Below are positions 1 through 9,351 of a DNA stretch of 64,000 bases, piece by piece. Position numbers and translations under genes: made by a program. The stretch covers positions 3,472,001 through 3,536,000 of the forward strand of contig JAVHJL010000003.1 of assembly GCA_036971715.1 (NCBI GenBank), given 5' to 3'. Under the pieces are notes generated by a model. It saw only the letters and a list, made by a program, of their open reading frames with translations. It was not told the DNA's origin and did not search any database. The stretch comes from Arthrobotrys musiformis (Eukaryota > Ascomycota > Orbiliomycetes > Orbiliales > Orbiliaceae). The number at the start of each line of letters is the position of its first letter. The stretch's first letter is position 1.

Positions 1-66
1 GAATTATATACAAAAAGTTCGGAGCCCTCGTGGGCCAATCTGTAACCACAAGACCGCCCTTCAGGG

Positions 67-948
67 TCAAAGCGTCGCTTCATCCGGAACGTTACGCCAC
101 TTCATAGCCGAATGCTTGTTCGCCCATTCCAGCAGGGCATCGTAATCAACACACTCGTGTTCCGACCCTTCTCCCGGTCCTTCGTCCGTTTTGCCTTCCA
201 GTGTGATATCGGCGGAACACATTAGTCCCTGGCGAATATAGTTGAAGCAATGTGCTGTGTGGTGTGCGACTTCTTTTGTGAGTTGTACGCCGTCGTAACC
301 TTGTTGATAGTGTTCGGCTAGGTAGGAGAGACAGTGGAGTTGGTGGAAGACGGTCATCATGTAGCCTGGTCCGTCGTTGTAGCGGTCGACGGCTATGGTG
401 TAGGGGTGGGGGAGGTCGTAGAGGTGGGCATCTTTGATTACCACGTAGCCACGGCTTGCTATATCCAAACTTCGTTAGCTATTCATTTTTTTAGTTTTCT
501 CCAAAGCTTAAAGGTGTGGATCCAGTGTTACCGGAGCTTAGCGGGATCCAGTTGTGGAGGGTACGAAGTGTATCCGTCTTGTTGAAGAACATTTTATCAT
601 GCATCAATGTTGAATTACCCCGGAAAGTGTATAATTTGCGGGGAACTAGCTATGTCGGTATGATTAGCAAAGGCGAAGGCCTAAATTAATTTAAGGATAT
701 TATTCCAGTCGCATAGACGTACGCCGTGGCACTGGAGTTCTCTTGATTGTATCCCTTCCTTGGTATGAGTTCAGGACTAGCAGAACGACGATCGCGGCAG
801 CCATGCTTATTTCTAACGCTAGCCTTAAATACCACGAGGCCCTTCGCTTCTCAGGTCGTTTCTGCCATAATGCGTCTTCGCTGTTTCTATCGCTGGAAAG
901 GAAGGCCTGCCCTTCCTCTGAAACTTTATCGTTCGTAGCCTCCTTCAT
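67..948 (-). CDS. UstYa-like (DUF3328) oxidase, three exons
   Basis: Proteins of the UstYa/DUF3328 family catalyse oxidative steps, often cyclisation, in fungal RiPP and other secondary-metabolite pathways. They are single-pass membrane proteins with two HxxHC copper-binding motifs. Exons read 948-723, 645-532 and 458-67, both introns in phase 1, giving 243 residues, a usual family length. A membrane segment lies at about residues 40-60 (LEISMAAAIVVLLVL), followed by the family segment FRGNST...KMFFNKTDTLRTL. The motifs HQLHC and HTAHC are both present in the last exon. The second intron (531-459) ends in ATAG and joins cleanly. For the first intron the donor GTACGT at 722 is strong, but the acceptor could be 646 (phase-compatible) or a few bases away. 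The gene is at the window edge, so a cluster partner may lie outside. No Kex2-repeat precursor was seen nearby. Family is confident; substrate unknown. Confidence 0.88.
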
Positions 949-2410
949 ACTGTTGCATATCGATTCGAGAATGACCGGGCGACTTCTCGAATGAAAAAGA
1001 CAACAGCGCTCATCGTAGGGATTCGGGAAGTATAGACCTTATATACCTAGCATATAAATCCGGAATATAAATCATGCAACATATGCATTCCCTCTGTGCG
1101 GTGAATTCATTAATATATTATGATTTAGGCTTAATAGTTTATTAGTTTGTGGAGTGGTTTAGGCTATAACAACACTTGGGCAGGGATGTTTTGATAGAAC
1201 CGGGATCCCGCGGCGGTGCAGAGAACCACAGCTTGAAGGTGGTCACCAGTTTCAAGTTTATTGGTGACGCGCTGACCAGTATTCGGGTAGTCATCCGAAT
1301 GTCCGGTTAAGTGGGGTGATCATGAGGTTTGGTTTCTCGTTAAAACTGCCAGTCGAGCCGTAGCTAAATAGAGATGTATATTATCTGCTGTCCAAGTATC
1401 CCCCAAGTCAATCAGCCAAATCGGGGTTAACGAACCCAGGTTGTGAGAATTAAGCATTTTAATGAATTCGACGTTCTAGTTTAAGGTTGTATTCTTTCCC
1501 AGGCTAAGACTATATCCTTGCATTTCGCTATAGGTAGTGGCAAACCAACACGTTCTTGGGGGCTAACTACGGGAGATCCACTCGGAATAGAGTCAAAATC
1601 CTTGTACGCTGTGTGCCAAAAGATAGATTGTGGGTTCTGTGGAAATGGCGTATATATGAAGCTGCGTATAGTTAAATGAAAGATCGTGATCAAGGTGGCC
1701 TCGCTAGCCTCGCTCTAGTTGTGAAGATGGTAGCATGGCCATAGTGTCTATTATCTAAGCGCTTTGTCCTCTCTCCAACACAGGCAGGGACCATGAAACA
1801 AGGGCACTCTGGGTCCCTCTCGCTGTTTCAAAGTTTCGTCGGCGTCGAATAAGGGTGATTCTCTAGTAAAGGTGCAATTATGAGTCTTCCGGTGCCTGTG
1901 TAGTGTGTAAGTTAAGCTCAAGAGCCTCACAGGGACTCGACCAATCAGGTGTTTGTACGACTCTATTCAAACAAGCTTTTGTGTTGTGTGTTGGATTTCG
2001 GCCTTATCGATAAGCGCATTCTCGCGTTCTGATTGGCTGGATTGGTCTTGGCAGCCGGGGTCCAGAATTCAGATGGCTTGCAACTTTGCTCAGCTAAAAA
2101 AAAAAAAGTTTTTGCGACTCATCGCCGCGCACAACTCAACTCAACCCAACTCACCGCGCTGACCTCCAATCCGATTGTTGCTTCTACTTCAAGGCCTCCA
2201 TCTCCCCTCTTCCTCCATCTTCTCTTCACTTCACTCCTCCCATTTCTTTGACAACACAACTGCTCGCAGCTCTTCTGTTTTCTCACCAACCATCACCAAC
2301 CTACTTAAGATCTCATCACGACCTCGCTGCATTCCTGTTGCACGTCCTGACATCATCACAACCATCATAACCATCAAGTCACCCTGCTAGTGACATCCGA
2401 TACAAACGAA
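949..2410. other. Intergenic region and La-gene leader
   Basis: No credible coding frame is seen; short ORFs lack protein-like composition or splice context. From about 2180 the plus strand becomes pyrimidine-rich, as expected for the 5' leader of the La gene. A 12-base A run lies at 2096-2107. Confidence 0.6.
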
Positions 2411-3926
2411 ATGACTGATATCAATCCGGAAGAGCCTGTTCAGGCCCCTGCTGTTGCTGAGGAGAAGCCCATTGAGGCCGTTGCTGAAGCTGAGACTGCT
2501 GTTGAAGAAAAAGCCGTTGCTGGAGAAGACAAGGCTGCTACTGAAGAGAAGAGTGAACGTGTCGGTATCGTCTCTGATGCCTCCGTTCTCCCCGAGTCAG
2601 ATGACCCGAAGGAGATCGTCAAACAGGTAGGCTTCACATCTCAGAGGACACGCTACAACAAAAGACGTTGCCAAAACAAAGACGCTGCAGAAAAGTGTTT
2701 GTGTTGTGATGGCATCGCCGAGCATTGAGTCAGGCTGACGGGTAGTCATAACCTAGGTCGAGTTCTACTTTGCGGACTCCAATTTGCGCTTTGACAAGTT
2801 CCTGTACGGGCTTGTAGGTGAAGAGAACAAGTGGGTTGATGTTGCCCTCGTTGCTGGGTTCAACCGTATGCGTCGTTTCAAGAACCTTGATAAGATCAAG
2901 GCGGCTTTGGAGGACTCCGAACTCATGGAGCTTAACGAGGAGAAGACCAAGATGCGAAGAAAGAATGCTATGGTCATGTTGAAGGACCCTAAGCTTGTGG
3001 ATAAGTCTATCACTCGCTCTGTCTACGTTGTAAGTCTCCTTCTGAGTACGCGAATTGCTTTGGGATAATAGCCTAACTGGTTCTATAGAAGGGATTTGGT
3101 GCCGAGACCAAAACTTCCCAATTCGATATTGAGAAGTTTTTCGAGAAAACCGGTGTCAAGATCAATGCCGTCAGGCTTCGTCGTGATGACGACAAAGTTT
3201 TCAAGGGTTCCGTCTTTGTCGAGTTCAAGGCCGTTGAGGACTTGAAGAAGTTTATGGATTTGGAGGAGAAGCCCGAGTGGAACGAACACAAGATGGTCCT
3301 GATTGACCCCAAGGCCGAGGTAAGTCCCTACAAACCCCGAATCGATCTTTGCATCCAGCTAATTAACGCGCCTTCGGTTCTAGCCAACCACCGACAAAGA
3401 GGGCAAGACCACGGCCGAACAGGCCATCGAAGAAGCCTCGGAGGGATTGCAATATATGACCAAAGAGGACTTCGTCGAGATGAAGATGGCGGCCATCAAG
3501 GATGGCAAGATTAAGGCCAAGAACTACACCAAGACCCCAAAGTTCGACGCCTTCAAGCAGGAGGGCAACTCCTCCGGGGGGCGCGGGGGAAGACACGGCG
3601 GGAAGCGCGACGGCGGGCGCGACAACAGAGACTGGAGGGAGCGACGCGATGACGATCGCAAGAATGGGTTCCGGGGGGGACGTGGCGGTGGGCGTGGTGG
3701 TGGAAGGGGCGGCAGAGGCCGCGGTGACCGGGGTCGTGGCCGGGACACCAGGGGCGGGGACAACTCGGGCCCAAAGGTCCGAGCTGATGGGGTCCCCATC
3801 ATTCGGACCGGCGGTGCCTCCCCCGAGAGGGGATTGAAGAAGAGATCCCGTGACGACGGGACGGAGGGTGGGGCCTCCGAAGATAAGAGGAGGAGGACCG
3901 ACGGGTCCACCGACGCTTCCGCCTAG
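2411..3926 (+). CDS. La protein homologue (La motif, RRM, RGG tail)
   Basis: La binds the 3' UUU-OH end of RNA polymerase III transcripts and protects and folds pre-tRNAs and other small RNAs in the nucleus. Four exons (2411-2626, 2757-3029, 3089-3319, 3384-3926), all introns in phase 0, encode 420 residues. Residues 1-60 are an acidic Ala/Glu-rich leader. The La motif spans about 65-150 (QVEFYFADSNLRFDKFL, NRMRRF). The RRM spans about 160-240, with RNP2-like SVYVKGFG and RNP1-like FKGSVFVEF. The C terminus is a long Arg/Gly-rich tract (GGRGGGRGGGRGG) followed by basic KKRSRDD and KRRR stretches that could be nuclear-localisation signals. The start is the first ATG in frame with the La motif; an upstream GTG-initiated extension is not credible. 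The RGG tail makes the last exon locally GC-rich (about 3580-3780) and creates long antisense ORFs that are artefacts. The gene is compact and intact and looks like a housekeeping gene. Confidence 0.95.
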
Positions 3927-5113
3927 AGGGCGGGGCGTCCGGCGCCAATCGGGGCCAAAGGAGCGCCGTCCCGCAAGCGCGGGCGCGCTGGCAAGGAAGA
4001 GGGGACCACAGGGGTGGCCCCTCCCTCGCCAAAGAGGACCAAGAAATCGGCCTAAGGGCCTCCTCCTCTTTATCTTCCTCTTCTTCTTTCTCCCTCTCCC
4101 TTCCACCACCAAAACGGCGTTACGAGATTTTTTTTTTTTGTTTTTTTGTTCTAGCATTAATGGGAGGGGATCCCAGAATTCCCCTGTGTACACTATGTCT
4201 GTCGAGCCTCGGAGCTTTTCACCATGTACTATATTTGGGGGGGTGGGGGTGAAAAGCCTTATGATTTTTTATATTTTGCCTTGACTTGCCTGTGAAAACT
4301 TGCCGTAGACACCTTTTAAGACCCATAAAGTACGAGGCACTGCACTGGAGGCAGGTATGCATGACACATCGCTGGCCCTGCATGGCACCGACGCGCGATG
4401 TGCGATGCGTGTAAGTACCCCTCTTCTCTGCCCTCCTGCTGCCCAGCCCCTCGTAACAGTACAATAGAATGCATCCGTCCTGCTGTCCATTTCCACGCAG
4501 GCCTAATCGAGCAGCCAGGCATCTGAGAGCAGCCAAAATCAGCTGGTTGTGGAATGTGTTCTCGTGTGTTGGCCTTGTTGGCGGGGACTTCGCAGGGACA
4601 TTCCAGCCAGTGACGTCAGCACCCGGCCGCTGGGAAAATTCAAACTGGAACAAGGAAACCTCTCGAAGACCAGACAAAAAGTACTTTGGAACAAGTACCA
4701 ATGTTTTAGCTCGTGATCATCTTTAAATCTCCTCCTCTCCGTCTTCCCTCTCATCTTCTCTTCTGTTCACGTTCTCGTTCACGTTCAGATTTGCCTTCCG
4801 TCTACTCAGGTACTTTTTATATATACTCCACCGCAGCGTCCTCCACATTTGTATGTCCTTTCGCTAATCCAACATTTTCAACAAAGAAGTTTGCCAGCCA
4901 AAAGTGCGTTCGTCATTTTAGTCAACTTTTTACTCATTCTCAAACATAACAACTGAGTGAAAAAGTCTATCGACCCGACGACTGACGTTAACCTGACAAC
5001 CACTATTGTCTCACAGTCAAAGAGATAAAACCCCTCCTTATCTTCCCATCCTCCATCTCCTCCCTCATCACCATTAGTGTCAAGCCTATATCCTTAATAC
5101 AAAGGTTCTCATC
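3927..5113. other. Intergenic region and OM14-like leader
   Basis: A T-rich stretch (4128-4148) and a G run (4240-4252) follow the La stop codon, a plausible 3' end region. From about 4726 the plus strand is strongly CT-rich (repeated TCTTC/CTCTC), consistent with a transcribed 5' leader for the next gene. The ORF at 4219-4701 on the minus strand starts at TTG and is not believed. Confidence 0.55.
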
Positions 5114-5914
5114 ATGTCGTACGCTGAAGTCGTCGCAAAGGGCGGTCCTCAGAGTCCCGAAGAGGTATGTTTTAACCCGTGGCTATCATTCGCTCGCGTG
5201 AGTGTATCATGATGCTAACTTTTTATTCCGCTGGACGTCTAGGCGTATGTTTCCCCTCGATTCTATGATTACTCCCTTCAATTCATCCGTTTTCGACATC
5301 TTCGTGTCGTTCTTGCCTTGCAAGGCAAATTTGCAGCAAATATATATATATATATATATAAGGTCACGTGATACTAACACGACGTCTACAACAGTGCTGC
5401 TCCACCAGTCCCAGAAATCATCCCCACCGACTCGTCCGTCGCTTCCCTGATAGACGTCGACTCTGGTGTTTCCGTTGTCTCATCTGACTTCCCGAACCAA
5501 CCGATCAAGACCTACACCCAAGCTGAACGTATAGAGGTCGAGGCCGCCGTCGAGGCCGAAGAAAAGGCTGCCCGTGAAGCTGCAGCTAAGAGAAGAAAGA
5601 GTTCTAAGAGTGAATCCGAAGTTGTAGTATGGTTCAAGGACCCAGTCCACTCCGGTGGAGCGATTGTTAGTACGGTTCTTGTTGTTGGGTTGGGAGTTGT
5701 TGGGTGGAGGAAGTATAGAGCTGGACACTTCTCGTGGGGGACAGCGGGTATTGGGGCTGGGATACTTGCAGGGGTTAGTTTGGTGGAGTATTTTGTTGGG
5801 AAGTAAGTCCTCTCTCTATTGTCTACTAATGTCTTGAGTTGGAGGGGATAGATGGCTAACGTAATTGATGATAGATTCGCGCAAACTTACATTACAAAGA
5901 AGAAGCAGAACTAA
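5114..5914 (+). CDS. OM14-type mitochondrial outer membrane protein
   Basis: OM14 is an integral outer-membrane protein of mitochondria, linked in yeast to docking of ribosome-nascent chain complexes. The Pezizomycotina form is a short protein starting MSYA..AKG..SPEE and ending in two hydrophobic segments. Here exon 1 (5114-5164) encodes MSYAEVVAKGGPQSPEE, the main exon is 5395-5802, and the last exon (5875-5914) ends KKKQN. Exon 1 ends in phase 0 while the main exon needs two preceding bases. A two-base exon at 5243-5244 (GC), flanked by a good acceptor (GTCTAG) and a good donor (GTATGT), restores the frame and reads EE-AAAPPVPE. With it the protein is 166 residues. A Glu/Ala/Lys-rich helix (about 65-95) precedes two membrane segments at about 108-125 and 132-150 (VSTVLVVGLGVVGW, TAGIGAGILAGVSLVEY). 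The last intron has donor GTAAGT and branch GCTAAC. Family is recognised by layout and N terminus from memory; the splice model is inferred. Confidence 0.8.
5243..5244 (+). other. Putative two-nucleotide micro-exon
   Basis: The bases GC lie between a splice acceptor (branch GCTAACT at about 5214, acceptor ending at 5242) and a perfect donor GTATGT starting at 5245. The second intron has its own branch ACTAAC at about 5383 and acceptor ending at 5394. Joining exon 1 directly to 5395 would put the downstream 135-codon frame out of phase; adding these two bases corrects it. Confidence 0.55.
5341..5360. repeat. (TA)10 microsatellite in intron
   Basis: Ten uninterrupted TA units lie inside the second intron of the OM14-like gene, just upstream of its branch point. 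Likely length-polymorphic between strains. Confidence 0.9.
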
Positions 5915-6596
5915 ACCTTTGATACAAGATGGATGAAGAGGCTTCTAGAAAGACGACTTTAAATCGAAGCTGATTGCATGAACATAGGGGGTTTCTCTTT
6001 GGACTATATTTGTACATTTTCCTACTTATTCCCCTCTCTGTTTCCCTTTTCTCAATAGCGAGGTTCATGATCCTTGCTCCCTCGATCGATTGGTGGGGGT
6101 TTATAAATGAATGGAGGGTTTTGTCTTGGGTGGTTATAATATTCATCAATACTGCGCCTGCTCTCTCTTCTCTTATGCAAGTATTTAGATCTTATGGACT
6201 TTATATTGGCTCATAAATCGGTGGATTACTGATTTCTGGTTATACTACGTAAGCAAGCCGCACTCTAGAGATACTTATTGGAAATTTCCGGCCTCGAAAC
6301 TATATAAATTTAACATGGTTCACCGGGAACTTGGTCTCAGAAACACCCAAGTCTGGCTACAATAGCGGCGTTATTGGTCTCGTACCCAGACCGCGCAAAG
6401 AGTGACCGCGTTATCAGGTTTTAGTCGTTCCGGGTGAAAGGTGGTAGGATTTATTCTGGTTGGTGTGGTTAAGAACTAATATACAGAAGGTAGTTAGAGA
6501 TGGATCGATAGATATAATAATTATTTTAGATACCGATATCAAGGTGCTTGATTGGGGTAGTCCGGGAGGCTAGCAGAGCTAGCGGGGAGTGGCAAC
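5915..6596. other. Intergenic region
   Basis: Convergent 3' regions of the OM14-like gene and the minus-strand gene at 6796-7407. T-rich just after 5980. No coding frame with supporting features is seen. Confidence 0.5.
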
Positions 6597-6795
6597 TTAC
6601 GGCTTTCGATGTCTAGCCTTTGCTTTACGTTTCTGCTCCTCCGGCCAATCTTCGCTGGTCTCCTACAAGTACTCTCTATATCATCCTTCCCTTTCAAGCA
6701 GGCCCTCCTACGTCCGCGGGTAGCCGACTTTGGGACAACCCGAGAAAGCGCCCAGAAGAACAACCACCGATCCCCGTGGAGATGGGTAGAAGAAA

Positions 6796-7407
6796 TCATG
6801 TCCACAAGAGAGCTCGGAATTGGGGACGAACGTTCTGGTACACTTGGACTTCGGCACAGAATTTGTTGTATATGTCATTTATGACGGGTTCGTGCTGGAG
6901 TTCGAGGGCGAGACCGGGGATTAGATCTTTTTTGTAGTCTTTGAGGGCGGTGGTGCAACAGATCTAGCAATCATTAGTCTGTTAGATGGGGATATGTTTA
7001 TTATATATATATCGAAGTACCGCCAGACGCGGGTCTACCTGACGCAATCGGAAAACGGTAGGAAATCTTCAAGAGGAATAGTTACTTACAGTCAATGCAC
7101 TCAAAGCAGCTTCGATTTTGATTTCCTTCCAGTTGTTCGTCTTCTCGACGAAGTAGGGGTTTTCGAATTGTCGTCGAACGGCCTGTATATCGACCTCGGC
7201 ATTGCTCTGAAGTGGGGGCCTTGGAACATCAGGTATAGCTGGTGGCTCATCTGGTGCTGCCTTAGAGAACCGGCCAGGTGCACATAGATGCGAGGAGCTC
7301 TCTATCTCGGGGATTGGAGCTTGGAGCGGAATCCGCTGAATAGTGGGTTTAGCTTCACCCCCCGGGCAGGGTAGGATTGAAGGAAAGGTTTCAAAGTTTG
7401 TAGACAT
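6796..7407 (-). CDS. Hypothetical protein, two exons
   Basis: I do not recognise the family. Exon 1 (7407-7090, 106 codons) starts at an ATG and is Pro-rich (RPPLQ, PAIPDVPRPP), ending EAALSALT before a perfect donor GTAAGT. The acceptor TGCTAG at 6964 has an AACTAATGA branch upstream. Exon 2 (6963-6796) continues in phase 0 with a soluble, charged helix-like segment (LKDYKKDLIPG, INDIYNKF) and stops after RALLWT, 161 residues in all. No signal peptide or membrane segment is seen. The stop may not be the natural end: at 6662-6597 an acceptor-like TTGTAG precedes a short open frame ending in a basic tail (PEEQKRKAKARHRKP). That could be a third exon if exon 2 is spliced before its stop, but no strong donor is visible. 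Exon 1 and the first intron are well supported; the 3' end is uncertain. Confidence 0.6.
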
Positions 7408-7568
7408 TATTCAAGGAGACTTGTCAAGAAAATTAGGTTTACGACATTGAAAGATGACGTTTTTGTAGCTTAATCAAGAATGGGGCTATTGTTCGTGGTT
7501 TTCGACAATAGCTCCAGTTTCAGGCTGGTTCTCCGCCTGGATATATATTGATATATATAGGTATATAC

Positions 7569-7916
7569 CTAAGATAAGTACCAACATATAAGCAGGTGGC
7601 TGTGGGTGCTGGAGTGCTTGCTGGGGCAGCTATAATTCATTCTGCAATCAAAAACACTACCAGTTTGTTTCTCGCCATCGTTGTACGTACGTTTCGTGTC
7701 CTCATTGTCGGATATCGCAATTAATTCGAATTTGGTTGTGAGACGAACGCCACCATATTTTGGCAGGGGTCCTTTCGGTGGTTTTTGCGTTGTGGACCAG
7801 TTCTGGACGAACACACACGGTCCAGGCTTGCCTATTATCCAAGTTTGCGATGGATTCGAGGCTAAGTTTGCGAGCCTGGTAGCTTGCAGCGTGTTGCATG
7901 TTGCATGCGACTCCAT
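7569..7916 (-). CDS. Possible small hypothetical ORF
   Basis: An ATG-initiated frame of 115 residues with mixed, soluble composition (WIIGKPGPCVFVQNW, KFELIAISDNED). No motif, signal peptide, homologue or splice signal is recognised. It lies upstream of, and on the same strand as, the gene at 6796-7407. It may be a chance ORF. Confidence 0.25.
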   Translation of the reverse strand: MESHATCNTLQATRLANLASNPSQTWIIGKPGPCVFVQNWSTTQKPPKGPLPKYGGVRLTTKFELIAISDNEDTKRTYNDGEKQTGSVFDCRMNYSCPSKHSSTHSHLLICWYLS

Positions 7917-8745
7917 CTTCTTCGAACTAATTCACTCGCGCTCCTGCATTGGCAGTATTCAGCTCGCGCTGCTCCCCAGTTAGTCTCGTTCCTTCTTTCC
8001 AGCCCCAACATTGCATACGTTGCAGGTGGGCGGCAGGCTGGCTTGCATATAGATCCTGTTCCCATCTGTCAGTTTTGAAATGGATGTGTATGGCTTTTTT
8101 TTTTTGTTTTTCTGCTTGTCTGCAAAGTACCATCCTTTGGGTGGTAAATCATTTCTACTTCTTCTCGGTTCCCCGTTCTTTCTCTCTTTTTCTTATTGAC
8201 GGTGCATGGATTCTGCCGGCACCCTCGGTATCGTATTCTTATATTGTAATTGGTTGGATGTTTTTGGGAGCTGCTCCACATGTTTCATGGATCTAGGGCT
8301 CCAGGGTGGTCCTATGGGATTGTTTGCCCACCCATAGCTAGTAGAGAAGAAATTATGGGAAGTTGGAAGCTTCTAGGACACAGACGGGTGGACCTTCCGA
8401 TCTTGATATTATAGGCCTAAAACGCGGGCTGAGCTGAGATGGATCTGCGGGTGAGCTAGGGGGCAGGAGGCTGACTAAGAGAGGTCTTATTATGTGCACG
8501 AGGCTCTGGTATATACGTGGGGGTACATTGTGACAGGAATCCTTCTTGGCATTTGCGACTTCAGGCTTCGGTATTCGAGTAACGCCCGTGAAAGAGTTGT
8601 CATCCTCATCCACCCAATCGAATCTCAACCACAGTACCGGAAATTAAATATTTTAAGCGAGGCGGGAAAAGAGAATTGACAGGGTCGAAGGCTAACAAGG
8701 TGGTGCAAGCGCCTGCGCTCCAACCAAGCCTCCCCGTATTCCACC
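7917..8745. other. Intergenic, possible exon remnant
   Basis: No complete gene is seen. A minus-strand frame at 8628-8353, without an ATG, reads protein-like at its start (DWVDEDDNSFTGVTRIP) and then degenerates into a Pro/Ser-rich low-complexity stretch. It may be a remnant exon. A T run lies at about 8096-8106. Confidence 0.3.
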
Positions 8746-9351
8746 TTACAAACGAATTCGCAGAGCGCCCGCGGTCTGCTAAGCTTAGATCGAGGAAAGT
8801 GCTGCTTTTTCAGGGCTCCAACCAACTTACGAAGCTCGCATTGTTCGCGAGCTTATCAAGATCTTGACGGATCCCAGAGACGTCCTCAGCCAGCTTGGTA
8901 ACATAACCCTGCATTGCATTTATACGGGTATCCTGTACCCCAACTTGAGACTTCAGGGTGGATAAGTATACATGAGAGCAGATTGCGGAATTATACTCGC
9001 AGATCAAGTATCTAACGTACTACCTGTACAAAACATTGTTAGCTAGGTACGAAGAATTATACAAGGGAATAAGTGGAAGCGTGGATGGCCGGCCTTATAA
9101 TATGAATGCTGTTACACTGATTACAAATGGTTTCGCTGGTTCCCACTCTGCTACTACTTTTTTGAATGCTTGTCTTCGTTCTTCTTCGGGCTGTGCATGC
9201 TATTGAGGTTTCTGGGAGCTAGCGGAGTGTATAAATGCGCATAAGGTGACGCCGTTGGTATATTAACATACTGCCTTGTGGATTTTCGGCGGAATATTAC
9301 CTCGTATACCAGAGCTAGCCGAAGGCAGAATACGGAGGGCATTGTAGCCAT
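8746..9351 (-). CDS. Tentative small coiled-coil protein
   Basis: The best-supported part is an exon at 9019-8831, bounded by an acceptor (GGTAG) with an AGCTAACA branch point and a perfect donor GTAAGT. It encodes a heptad-like helix (INAMQGYVTKLAEDVSGIRQDLDKL). Joining to 8778-8746 in phase 0 gives the ending QTAGALRIRL and a stop. The proposed first exon (9351-9301, MATMPSVFCLRLALVYE) uses a weak GTAATA donor and a 281-base intron, so the N terminus is doubtful. The full model would be about 90 residues. Function unknown. Confidence 0.3.

Noticed and set aside
3363..4193. 276-codon minus-strand ORF antisense to the last La exon
   Set aside because: It is a mirror of the GC-rich Arg/Gly repeat; Pro/Ala low-complexity translation and no domain. 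The sense frame has La and RRM context.
4219..4701. 160-codon minus-strand ORF between the La and OM14-like genes
   Set aside because: Starts at TTG, covers the CT-rich leader and 3' regions, and has random composition.
5165..5394. Single-intron model for the OM14-like gene
   Set aside because: Direct joining of 5164 to 5395 shifts the frame of the main exon; no other nearby donor gives the required phase.
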